This document shows, in pieces, positions 9,140 to 17,147 of a stretch of DNA of 19,027 nucleotides. The translations under genes were made by a program, and so were the position numbers. Under the pieces are notes generated by a model, which worked only from the letters and a program-made list of their open reading frames with translations, was not told the DNA's origin and ran no database searches. Within the stretch, counting starts at the first letter, position 1, and each line of letters begins with the position of its first letter. The DNA lies in contig BQKZ01002895.1 in the NCBI GenBank assembly GCA_036244855.1, positions 22,923 to 41,949 of the forward strand, given 5' to 3'. Origin of the DNA: Temnopleurus reevesii (Eukaryota > Echinodermata > Echinoidea > Temnopleuroida > Temnopleuridae).

Positions 9140-9244
9140 TTTGTCTCCTGGTAAAAACACAATCCATACCCAGCTGAACAGGACTACACCACAATGCTTC
9201 TGCTGATGGAAGGCGCCCCCAGGCGTAAGTTTATAGCCACATTA
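9140..9244 (+). repeat. Non-satellite cassette B (~100 bp)
   Basis: Second full copy of the cassette at 8416-8516. It differs by a handful of substitutions (TAAAAACAC for TAAGAACAC; CCATACCCAG for CCTGTGCAG; CTACACC for CTACGCC). Unique sequence follows after ATAGCCACATT, so this is the right-hand limit of the whole array. Confidence 0.85.
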
Positions 9245-9834
9245 CACCAGCACCACGATCATTACACGGAAAGAGAAAAACAAGAGGAAAGACGGGGTGT
9301 TGCAATCGAATAATCGTCCATTCCCAGGGGGTTTGTCGACGGTCGTACGCTGTTTCACAATGTTATTAATCAAAAAGAAAAGCACATGTAACGTGTTTAG
9401 AGGCAAATTCAGCGAGCTGTTTTTCTTAACGCCATACACTTTGTTTTGTGCTTTTAAATCGTTGTTTTTAATGGTAAAAGGACAGGATCATTTATCATTC
9501 TAAGAATCGTCTTGATAAATTTTTTTACCACAGGATTCTAAAATCATCACCACACTTCCCCCATTTGAATTTGATGTAAAAATGTATACTTTCCGATGAT
9601 TATCAAACAAATGCAGATTCCACCGGGTTTTTTTTTTTCTTTTTTTTTTAAAGATACCTATATGTCTTTATACGGATCCGGTAGTGACAAGTAGTGGAAG
9701 TTAGAGATAGAATACTACTTTTGCGAGCTAAAATCTGACATTCCAAGAATTCAATATTACGATAAAGGGTATAAATGACCATAGTCTATCGCCAATAAAG
9801 TAAGCTCGAAGATGGTTTAAACAATACTTGAATT
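9245..9834. other. Spacer with T-runs, no gene seen
   Basis: It contains a T-rich run at 9628-9650. Overlapping frames on both strands at 9242-9503 have no recognisable content and mirror one another. I see nothing else. Confidence 0.5.
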
Positions 9835-10764
9835 TTGCAGCCGGCCAATTATTACACCGTGCGTTCAAAATTCAAAACGGCCGTTGACCACTCGTTGACC
9901 AATAGCGCAAGAATATCTCTCAGTGCGTGTTCCGCATCGTGTGGCAGTGTATTGAAGTGCATACTGTACGTGCTCTTACAAGGTTGTGTGTGTGTGTATG
10001 TGGTAATGTGCTTGGAGTATCACGATACCGTTGGTGTGAAGATGAATTATGATAGAATAGATTTTTATTTGAATCAAATATTCTGGACTACATTCGACCA
10101 AAATACTTCATAGAGGTTGTTCTTTTGACATATTTGAGGTACACAACAAGTTGTAGGCATAGCCGTAATGTGTGCAAATGTAGTTTTCTTCCTTTAATGT
10201 TCGTCTTCGTCCAATTTTCCTCAGGCAAGAGAGGTTTATTTTTAATGCTTCCTGATTAATCTAAACTTGAACCAAATCTCATTTGCTCAGCACCGTAAAT
10301 ACCAGAGTTTACATTAAATAAGGCTGTTCCATATTCCAAGAAGACGAAGTAAATTATGCCATTTTGAAGGTTCCTATTTTACATTGGCTTGTTCTCATTA
10401 CAAAGACAGAAGATAACGAAGATATCGGGGGATATTATGTCCATTTTAGAACATAACTTTATAGGGGCTTATAAATGGCATGTAGTAAGGAGAGTAGCTA
10501 GGATTGCACTTGGATAGGGGTGAAAAGATTCTTTTAAAAATTCTGAGAATAAAAAAGGTGGTCGTCACTTCTTTTTGGTCTCCTTTTCTTATGTTTGGAG
10601 ATAATAGGGGCATCTCCTTCCCCTCGGCCTCCTCTGCAATGCGCTTGGTGTTTTTGATACAAGGTGCTGTTTTGTGTAGAGGCAAAATGCTTTCTCTTTA
10701 TATTGTTTACACGAACCTCATATCTATTTTTTAATTATAAAGATAAGACTACCTTTTGATTAAT
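9835..10764. other. Spacer with short GT repeat, no gene seen
   Basis: A (GT)n run of about 9 dinucleotides lies at 9984-10001. Frames at 9835-10113 (plus) and two antiparallel frames at 10446-10734 show no domain. None has a supported start or splice context. Confidence 0.45.
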
Positions 10765-10930
10765 CCTCATAAAATAGATTTTTGTCATCTGCGTAGTTAT
10801 TACGCGCTAAGTGGTACAGTATGTAAATCATTGATATGAAAAAAGAAAAGAATTGGCCCGACGATTGATCCCTGTGGAACGCCACATGAGACTCAAATTC
10901 AGAATAAAAACAGCGCTTTGTCTCCATCAG
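10765..10930 (-). pseudogene. Non-LTR retrotransposon RT fragment, frameshifted
   Basis: On the minus strand, 10854-10883 encodes GVPQGSIVGP, the signature of the palm of LINE reverse transcriptases. It is followed in frame by ILFFFHINDLHTV, ending at a stop near 10798. The catalytic YADD box (10784-10795, in RNNYADDKNLFYED) lies about 30 codons after GVPQGS, the normal family spacing, but in another frame. Upstream, stops interrupt the GVPQGS frame while a third frame reads SEFESHV just before it. So at least two frameshifts have killed it. Only about 55 codons remain, and endonuclease, the rest of RT and the 3' tail are not recognisable. The clade (CR1/L2-like or Jockey-like) cannot be told from so short a piece. 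Confidence 0.85.
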
Positions 10931-11260
10931 TATATCATATATGGATGCAAAAACAATGAAATTAAAACAACAAGGGTAGAGGCATGCCCATACCTGATTT
11001 GAAAATATCTCAAGGCAGCCATTGAAAATCGATTTCAGATTTGATATTTCTTGAATTCGTTCTAAAGAAAATATCAATAACGCTGGAATTTCCCAAAGGG
11101 TTATGTACACCCTTTTCTTCACATGCCAAAAGAAGTAGGACACAGTACAGTACTTCCCGCACAACTATCGGTTGAAAAGAAATCATCAACTTCTGAGCAT
11201 ATTCGTTACCAATCTGATAAAAATAAGCCAACCCGATATAGGAAATAACATTTGGACATA

Positions 11261-11487
11261 CAGTTGGGGTCAAAAGTTTACATTCACTGAGATAAACAAT
11301 GTTTCATCTCATCTTCTGCAAACTTATACACGTTTCTTGGAAATGTTCCTGATTGAGATAGTTAAACATGATCTCTACTATATTTCTATGAAACGATTTT
11401 TACTATTCTCTAATATTTAAGTATTTGTGGTGGACATATTACTCAAATTGCATAAATTCAGGTGGTTAAAAGTTTGCATACACTGAG
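11261..11487 (+). mobile_element. Tc1/mariner left end with IR/DR structure
   Basis: After a TA at 11259-11260, the sequence CAGTTGGGGTCAAAAGTT, then TACATTCACTGAG, matches the well-known Tc1-type terminus (as in Sleeping Beauty-like elements). A second, inner direct repeat (GGTTAAAAGTTTGCATACAC, then TGAG) sits at about 11462-11486, 200 bp inside. That is the IR/DR architecture where transposase binds twice per end. I find no transposase frame and no inverted copy of this end to the right within the window. It is therefore a solo or truncated end. Confidence 0.82.
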
Positions 11488-11589
11488 CAGAAAATTTGGT
11501 TGTTACTTTTGCAACTTTGTAGGATGTGTCACGAAAGTCGTGGGCTTAGTTTTCTTTCAATGTTAAACTGTGCTGACATTAAACATAGT

Positions 11590-12330
11590 TTTAGTCATCT
11601 ACCGGTCGGGTATTCTGTTGGTACCTTTTCCATTCTCCCATCGATTATCGAGTCAAGTCTTCCTCGAAATCGGGAGTCAAGTAAGCCTTTATTACCAAGG
11701 TTGCCTGAGATCGCCTTATCCCTGCTGCAATCTAAGAAAAAAAAGTGTGCAAGGGGAAAAGTCTCTGTCTGAAATCCCCTACAAATGTGTTTTTTGTTTT
11801 TTGTTCAGGAGCTCAATAAAACATAAAAACGTTCTAAAATAGAAGCTTAAAACTTTCAAAAGTGGCTGTTTATGACAATTCAGAATATGGTGGTTTCACA
11901 TAGGAGCATTCGAGCAACACAATTTGGTAACAATCAGTTGAATCAACAGTTTGTCATCCTTTTGTTCCCCTCCCCCATATAATCTGGTCACGTCTTTCTC
12001 CGAAGCTGGAATACAAGTGAGGGACGAGCCTTTAAAATGAAGGCCGCCTTCATTAAACGCTGCTACAATCTCAGAAAAAATGTGCAAAATAGACACTTTT
12101 CGACCCGGCCTTGGGCCCTTCCGAAAATGTGTTTCTTGAACTAGATATAATCTAAGATCTTTCTAGGAATAATAAAAAAAAAGGTTTCCAAAGTGGTGGT
12201 TTAGCGCGAGAAGATATTCTGATCACGTCGTTCTACGAAAATCAAGTATGCCTTTAAACTCAAGGTCGCCTTCTCCCGGTTGTTCGGCGAAGACGTTGAT
12301 CTACGCCCGCTGTTTGATTACCGGTCGCAG
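11590..12330 (+). repeat. Diverged tandem-like repeats, three units
   Basis: Three units share the order TATTCTG, a GTCACGTCTTTCTCCGAA-like block, AAGTAYGCCTTTA, then AAGGYYGCCTT. GCCTTTA anchors lie at 11684, 12028 and 12250. The first two units also share CTGCAATCTAAGAAAAA-like and AAAGTGGYKGTTT blocks (11861 and 12192), giving a period of about 331-346 bp. Identity is low, so the family is old. Overlapping frames here (11500-11842) are repeat shadows. It may be internal sequence of the adjacent Tc1-like element. Confidence 0.5.
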
Positions 12331-12431
12331 TCAGAAGCCATCAAAATGAAATCCAAGACCAAGATGAAGTCCTTTGCGTTTGTTTCTGGTCCCACCAATT
12401 TGGCAATGCGGTGCCCATCTGGGTTCAATTA
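12223..12431 (+). other. Stop-to-stop open fragment, possible coding remnant
   Basis: A 69-codon open frame without a leading ATG runs from after a TGA to TAA at 12429-12431. It is locally richer in GC than the flanks, and third positions look G/C-enriched by eye. The peptide includes AFKLKVAFSRLFGEDVDLRP and a lysine-rich middle (IKMKSKTKMKS). I do not recognise it. The reverse strand is also open over much of the same interval (NPDGHRIAKLVGPETNAKD), so either, or neither, may be coding. It could be a decayed transposable-element ORF piece. Confidence 0.2.
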
Positions 12432-13194
12432 ACCCCTTAGTATGATCCCCACGAGGGTGTTAATGACACAGGAATGCATCATTTGCAAACTCAAAAAATC
12501 ATGCATGGGACTATGATGATTATGCCTACTTGACCTGCAAAGAAAATAGGCTAAGGTTAAATTTTGAGGTATGACCGATGATTAACCCTAAAAATCACAG
12601 AGCAAGGATTAGGATGTTAATATATAAAATTATCTAAGATTTAAGATTATTAGCCAGATTTCTGTCGCCTCTGCTTTCCTCGGATTTGCTTTGATGTGAT
12701 AAAACCTTGTACGGTATCGCATAATGATGATTCAAAACATTGTATAACAGTTTAAAATTTCTCAACTGCCAGATTGCTACCTAAATTATGTACATAAACC
12801 AAGCTTTGAAATATTTGGCTTCACAATTTTAACAATTAGTTTTTAAAAAAGTAAAATTTAGAAATATGACCTACATAGGCACACTGTGCAGTGATAAAGT
12901 GACAGTTCTATATACGCTTTATTCAATCTCTTCAAGATCAAGATGTCTTGATAGTGCTTTCAAAATATCCTCTTTTTCTATATTCTCGGTTGTTTTTATC
13001 AATCTGAATGTTATAACATAGGTCACACAACTTGATATAGTTATTTTTAAGAAACACATCTAAATGTGACAACGTCTTTAAGACTTAAAAAAAGTTGATG
13101 CCATTAGCATGAATCAAACTCATCCATCCGTTTCCTGTTGAATAATGTAGGAATATTGGTAAGCTCTCGAAGCATTAAGTGCTGCTCCTTAAGC
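12432..13194. other. AT-rich spacer, no gene seen
   Basis: It is AT-rich with no long frames, tandem repeats or foldbacks that I can recognise. Confidence 0.5.
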
Positions 13195-13239
13195 TAAAGA
13201 ACGAGTCACACCTTTGCGTTTTTACCCTGAGTCTGCATA

Positions 13240-13531
13240 ATAATGCACGGCTTTTATATAACGCTTATCAACTCTTCACGAGAATTCCCTAAGCGCTCAA
13301 CTATTGCAGCATTATTACCCTGGCTTTAGCCCGGCAGCCACCATGCAGCGCACTTGGCGTTTCAAGGAATATATATTCCTACCAGGTAACCATTCACCTC
13401 ACCTGGGTTGAGTGCAGCACAATGTGGATGAATTTCTTGCTGAAGGAAATTAACGCCATGGGTAGGAAACGAACCTACGACCCTCTAGTCGAAAGGCGAG
13501 AATCATGACCACTACACCACGGCGCCTCCGC
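13240..13531 (-). mobile_element. tRNA-derived SINE, full length
   Basis: Read on the minus strand, it starts near 13531 with a tRNA-like head. The A box TGGTGTAGTGG is the complement of 13509-13519 and the B box GGTTCGTTTCC is the complement of 13464-13474. The ATTCTCGCC stretch is like the anticodon arm of tRNA-Gly/Asp. A body of about 210 bp follows (CCTTCAGCAAGAAATTCATC, CACATTGTGCTGCACTC, ACCCAGGTGAGGTGAATGG). The tail ends AAGCGTTATATAAAAGCC and an ATT-rich stretch. CTGCATA at 13233-13239 and 13532-13538 is the target-site duplication. It would be transcribed by RNA polymerase III from the internal promoter and moved by a partner LINE. The style fits known sea urchin SINEs (inference). 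Confidence 0.88.
13464..13519 (-). promoter_or_regulatory. RNA polymerase III A and B boxes of the SINE
   Basis: The complement of 13509-13519 gives TGGTGTAGTGG (A box) and the complement of 13464-13474 gives GGTTCGTTTCC (B box). They are spaced about 45 bp apart, as in type 2 internal promoters. The B box deviates from GGTTCGAATCC at two positions, so promoter strength may be reduced. Confidence 0.75.
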
Positions 13532-13915
13532 CTGCATATTGTTTTTGAAAGTTAAAGACACTCCCGTGACGCCCCAAAACATGATATTTCCGAAAAGATA
13601 AGTGGGCCACATACAATAGAACCGTACGATGTGTATTCAACTGTGTGGACACAACAATTGCAAACCGGTTCCGATTTGAATAGCATTACAAAGGACCATT
13701 GATTTTGCGTTCGTCTTAATTTTTCGAAAATAGTTTATATTGTGTTCCAAATATACAGGTCATGCGGTGGACGACAATCGGAGTTCGGCTTACGCTTCTT
13801 CATCGTACGCCAAACGTCTGTCCACCGTCTGTGCGCCGGGGAAGTGATTTTCATTTTCGAACATGCTGTGCAGATGACGGAGGCTATAAAACACAAAGGT
13901 GTAAGTCGGTCTTTA

Positions 13916-14681
13916 CCAGTGTTTACGTACGTCGAGACTAGATTATTTTGAAGAGACACTAATATTAGGGGATTTTTGCTCAGCTTATTCGAGCTCCAAA
14001 GGCGTGATCTTTTATTTAAACATAATGGTTATAAGAATCCCAAAATTGGAGCGCACTTGTATAGTTAATGTACTTACCGCTTAACCGAATTGCATGACAA
14101 TAAAGAGGTAAATAATAAACAATCTACATGAAGAATAAAACATAGAACCGGGAAAGGGAAGAAATTAAGAATTTATTCGCAAAAGGGGGTTTAATCCATT
14201 TACAGGACTTTGGAAAAAATCCTCTTCTCTTGTGCAAGATTATGGACACGTGTTTTTTGAAAAACTCAATATTTAATCCATGTGCAATATATTCTTCTTC
14301 GTGGCTAATTTAGACTTAGTAATGCATTTCAAACTGACAGGGCAAGATTAATAATCAGGTCAAATAACACATATTCACCTAAAATTGATCTTTAAAAACT
14401 TTTGCAAATGAGCTCTTTGAATATTAATATTTCTGACATTGCTACCAAAAAATAATCACACACAGACAACGCGATTTAAAGGTATGGGACTGTGTATTAC
14501 AATTTTTACACTGACATAGTCTACACGTATATTATTATGAAAAAGTTGGGGCTTTGCGACCCCAGCCCCCAGCCCCTGCTAGGGTCCCAATCTAAAAGAT
14601 AGTTAGCAATTCAATCAATAAAATAACAGATACAAACAATAAAATAAATGCCAAGTGTTCCACATAGAAAAGACCTACAAC
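13916..14681. other. AT-rich spacer, no gene seen
   Basis: No gene is supported. A small GC-rich patch at 14548-14588 (GGGGCTTTGCGACCCC, then CCCCAGCCCCTGC) can form a short hairpin and is the only structure noticed. Confidence 0.45.
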
Positions 14682-14876
14682 TCAACTGGCATCATTCTGG
14701 GGAGAAAATGGGTCATGAACATGCTCACTGACAGCATCGCTAAATATTGAGCATCTTCTTCCTGCTATAGGTCTGTGCTTTGTCATTGATGGATCACTGA
14801 AGTCCCAGCATCCTTTGCACTTTTCTCCCTCGATATGAAAAGATAAGACTCCTTTGTCCAACGATGTATGTTTCAA
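14682..14876 (-). other. Unrecognised open frame, possible exon or remnant
   Basis: A 64-codon minus-strand frame opens with TTG directly after an in-frame TAA and ends at TGA. Its composition is less AT-driven than other frames here: a cysteine pair in EGEKCKGCWDFSDP, then TKHRPIAGRRCSIF, then HVHDPFSPQND. Just upstream on the same strand, TTTCTCCTCCTCCCTCAG (about 14903-14920) resembles a 3' splice acceptor. However, the frame it would feed hits the TAA, so that acceptor does not fit. A later acceptor-like site inside the frame is possible. I do not recognise the protein. It could be a terminal exon, a pseudogene piece or chance. Confidence 0.2.
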
Positions 14877-14954
14877 TTACCATCATGCCCTTCACTCTGA
14901 GGGAGGAGGAGAAATGATTTGGACAAAATAAAAATCTTTTCATTCAAGCCTTCA

Positions 14955-14989
14955 CAATAATGATAACAATAATAATAATAACAATGATA

Positions 14990-15055
<66 letters not shown>

Positions 15056-15119
15056 GCAATAATAATATCAATAATAATAACAATAATAATAATAATAATG
15101 ATAATAATAGCAATAATTA
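14955..15119. repeat. AAT/GAT microsatellite
   Basis: About 165 bp of AAT triplets with interspersed GAT, CAA and GCA. The core at about 15008-15054 is uninterrupted (AAT)n. The poly-isoleucine frame is an artefact. Confidence 0.97.
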
Positions 15120-15395
15120 TCGAGGCAATTTGTAGTGCGCCAAATCCATCTTGCGGATTATCAAGGTGCAGCAGAGAATAGCTAACGGTGGGAAAGTCGA
15201 TAGGCCACTAAAAGGCGCGCGCAGCCAAAAGAAAATTTCTTTCGCGTTCCTATCATATAATCTATGTAAACCAGAATTGTGTTTCATAGAGCTGTGCGTA
15301 GATCTACACACGACTCTACGAACGACTGGTGACCCTTTCTCGCAATCAATGATAACCCCTGGCGCCGAATCGCCTCCGAGAAAGGAATACAACTG
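15120..15395. other. Repeat-like segment, identity unclear
   Basis: It contains a GTAGATCTAC palindrome (15298-15307) and a short inverted pair, CCCTTTCTCGC at 15333-15343 against CCGAGAAAGG at 15376-15385. CGACTGGTGACCC resembles ends of family E elements (AACGACT and GGTG words). It is probably a decayed foldback. Frames on both strands (15117-15545) are not convincing. Confidence 0.35.
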
Positions 15396-15534
15396 TGGCA
15401 GGTGTTTCATCAAGTCGTTCTTTAATTCAAGGAAGACTTTATAAAAGATTGGATTACGTTTATGAGTGTAATATTCTTTATCAATCAGCACAAAAACTGA
15501 TACAAGTCTGTTATAACTTGATGAATCACCGCCA
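15396..15534. mobile_element. Foldback MITE, family E copy 1
   Basis: GGCAGGTGTTTCATCAAGTC (from 15397) is complemented by ACTTGATGAATCACCGCC (15516-15533). The next words, GTTCTTTAATTCAAGGAAGACTT, belong to the same family as 16705-16873. Arms are diverged and the core is short. No target duplication is evident. Confidence 0.65.
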
Positions 15535-16033
15535 ATGTGTCGCATGTGCTGTCTAAAGAGCAGTGGAGCTACTTATTCTCGTTCACTAGGGCAATTGCGA
15601 TGGATTGAATGGGACTTTGTTTATGTTGTCCAATTTTTGGCTCTTCAATATCACAAAACCCATCACCCTCTCCCTTCCCCCAACTCCCTAGATTCCGGCG
15701 CGAGTATAATGGAAGATCAACTATGCATCACTTATTCGAGTCCGCGCCATCGGTTTCCAGTCGTGCCATCTTCACCGAGTGTTATTCTTCAATTTTCACA
15801 TATCGCATTTCATTTCTGTATGGTTCCCTTGTTGAACTTTTATCCTTTTTTTTTCAAGCAGAAATTACTGCAACTGATATTTGTCTGGAAGTGAGGAAGA
15901 CTTGACATTTTGATCGTTGATTGATCATTTCAATTACAGTTCGCCCAACGTCACGCCCGTCAAATCACATCTCGGGAGTGGACTTCAATTAAAATGCAGA
16001 GAGCGCATCGAATATTATTCTATAGATATACAT
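15535..16033. other. Spacer, no gene seen
   Basis: Two overlapping plus-strand frames (15535-15894, 119 codons; 15609-15905, 98 codons) compete in different phases. Neither has recognisable motifs. The first begins in the edge of the family E element. I see no promoter or splice support. Confidence 0.4.
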
Positions 16034-16292
16034 TAAGGCCGAATCACACTTTTGCGTTTTTACCCAGCGTCGATCGGTTCAGCGATTTTGAGAATTAAAA
16101 ACACTCACTGGACGCACGAATAGCTCCCTGGACGCACGAATACGGATGTTCGGCGTTTTCTCCTTGAGCGCAAGCCGACCGTCAGTTCACCGAATGATCA
16201 GCGTATACTGTGCGCTCGGGAGCATTTTTCTTAATATCCAAAAACGCTGGGCCGACGCAGGCTAAAAACGCAAAGGTGAGAGTTGGTTTGTA
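16034..16292. mobile_element. Foldback MITE, family C, intact
   Basis: The left end TTAAGGCCGAATCACAC, continuing TTTTGCGTTTTTACCCAGCG, is complemented by CGACGCAGGCTAAAAACGC, AAAGGTGAGAGTTGG on the right. An inner repeat CTGGACGCACGAATA is duplicated at 16108-16144. GC content is higher than the flanks, in the core especially. It is 259 bp with no transposase. This copy serves as the reference for the SINE-split element at 13195. Confidence 0.85.
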
Positions 16293-16704
16293 GATGGGAA
16301 AGGATTCTCACCCTATAATTTCAATGAATTTGGAATGTAATGTCGAGAAACTGATTTGTTCATGACGACAAAGTAAGGAAGAGCGTCACACATATTGTAT
16401 CAATATTTCCCTTAACAAGAAACGAATATAATCTTGTTCCATAAATGGAATGGACGCATCTTAAAATGGAAATATGATAAAATCCGAACTATAAGTGTCT
16501 ATTTCACTTTACCAATCATCTCCTACATTATTATTTTCCTCTTTTAACGTCAAACATACCGGGCATTGTCCTCTTTCATTTTCCCGAATTCAGGCTGACA
16601 AAGGCCGTAGCAATCATGTGACAATAACCTGTCTGTCACGAAAGAGGAATACATTCTTCAGAGACAATGTGTAAAGTAGCCATAAACTCATGATGTACAA
16701 GATA
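16293..16704. other. Spacer, no gene seen
   Basis: Only a weak imperfect pair, CATTGTCCTCTTTC (16564) against GAAAGAGGAATACAT (16640), is visible. No gene is supported. Confidence 0.45.
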
Positions 16705-16873
16705 GGCGGTGTTTCACAAAGTCGTTCTTAAAGTTTCGCTCGACTTTAAGAAAGACTGATGTACATTACACATTGTAATACCCGTAAGATTCTTGATCAT
16801 TTGGCACAAGAACTGGTACCAGTCATGCGTAAAGTCGTTCTTAAAGTCTTTCTTATCTTGGTGAAACACCGCC
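16705..16873. mobile_element. Foldback MITE, family E copy 2
   Basis: The termini GGCGGTGTTTCAC (16705-16717) and GTGAAACACCGCC (16861-16873) are exact inverted repeats. The arms continue imperfectly, with AAGTCGTTCTTAAAG present both just inside the left end and, in the same orientation, near 16829-16846. The arm words GACTTTAAGAAAGACT and AAAGTCTTTCTTATC also pair. Family words are shared with 15396-15534. It is 169 bp. The minus-strand frame 16714-16896 is repeat-derived. Confidence 0.85.
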
Positions 16874-16966
16874 CTGGTTAAGGCCCGGGAGGACATCCAT
16901 TTTAGACAAGTCTAGGAACGTTTTCTGAAGCATTTTATATATTTCTAGTAAAACCAGCCATAGTTA

Positions 16967-17016
16967 TTGCTTCCTAGGACATGACTTCAGATGCCAGAGA
17001 ATGTCCCAGGAATCAA
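16967..17016. repeat. Small stem-loop
   Basis: TTGCTTCCTAGGACAT is complemented by ATGTCCCAGGAATCAA with 3 mismatches in 16 and an 18-base loop. It is isolated from the other elements. It is either a very short foldback or chance. Confidence 0.4.
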
Positions 17017-17147
17017 CCTGGAAGATCAAATAAAATGTTTGTGACTTGACACGAAAGTATGATTTCTAAAGTTGAATTTATTGTTGCTCATTCCTATGAG
17101 TTATACAATCGTCACTATTTGTAGATAATATTATATAAAACGTTTAA

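Larger units (their letters stand above)
13195..13915. mobile_element. Family C foldback MITE split by a SINE
   Basis: Left end TAAAGAACGAGTCACACC (13195-13212), continuing TTTGCGTTTTTACCCTGAG; right end GGTGTAAGTCGGTCTTTA (13898-13915) with GGCTATAAAACACAAA before it. The two ends are reverse complements, and TA is at each extreme. The left arm is broken at 13239 by the SINE and resumes at about 13539 as TTTTTGAAAGTTAAAGACAC. That sequence matches 16.1 kb (TTTTGAGAATTAAAAACAC) in the intact sister element. Removing the SINE leaves about 420 bp. Antiparallel frames at 13735-13959 are products of the arm. Confidence 0.75.

Noticed and set aside
7795..9244. CRISPR-like array (regular ~70-bp spacing)
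   Set aside because: The whole unit is repetitive, with no unique spacers, and repeats are diverged; it is a satellite in an animal genome.
9835..10113. 92-codon frame preceded by TTTTGCAG, an acceptor-like site
   Set aside because: The pyrimidine tract is poor, the frame crosses a GT microsatellite, and no protein similarity is recognisable.
10446..10734. Overlapping antiparallel frames of 79 and 76 codons
   Set aside because: No domain, no start or splice context, and mutual overlap on opposite strands.
11010..11273. 87-codon minus-strand frame upstream of the RT motifs, considered as part of the RT domain
   Set aside because: I could not recognise RT motifs in it, and its start overlaps the Tc1-type end; not enough to extend the pseudogene.
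13455..13531. Stand-alone tRNA gene
   Set aside because: A and B boxes are present, but the acceptor and anticodon stems do not fold properly and a SINE body and target duplication follow; it is the head of a SINE.
13735..13959. Antiparallel open frames on both strands
   Set aside because: Both cover the right arm of the SINE-split MITE; palindromic arms often stay open on both strands.
14960..15181. Isoleucine-rich frame
   Set aside because: Direct translation of the AAT/GAT microsatellite.
15535..15905. Two overlapping plus-strand frames of 119 and 98 codons
   Set aside because: Different phases over the same DNA, no recognisable motifs, one beginning in a MITE edge; best explained by chance.
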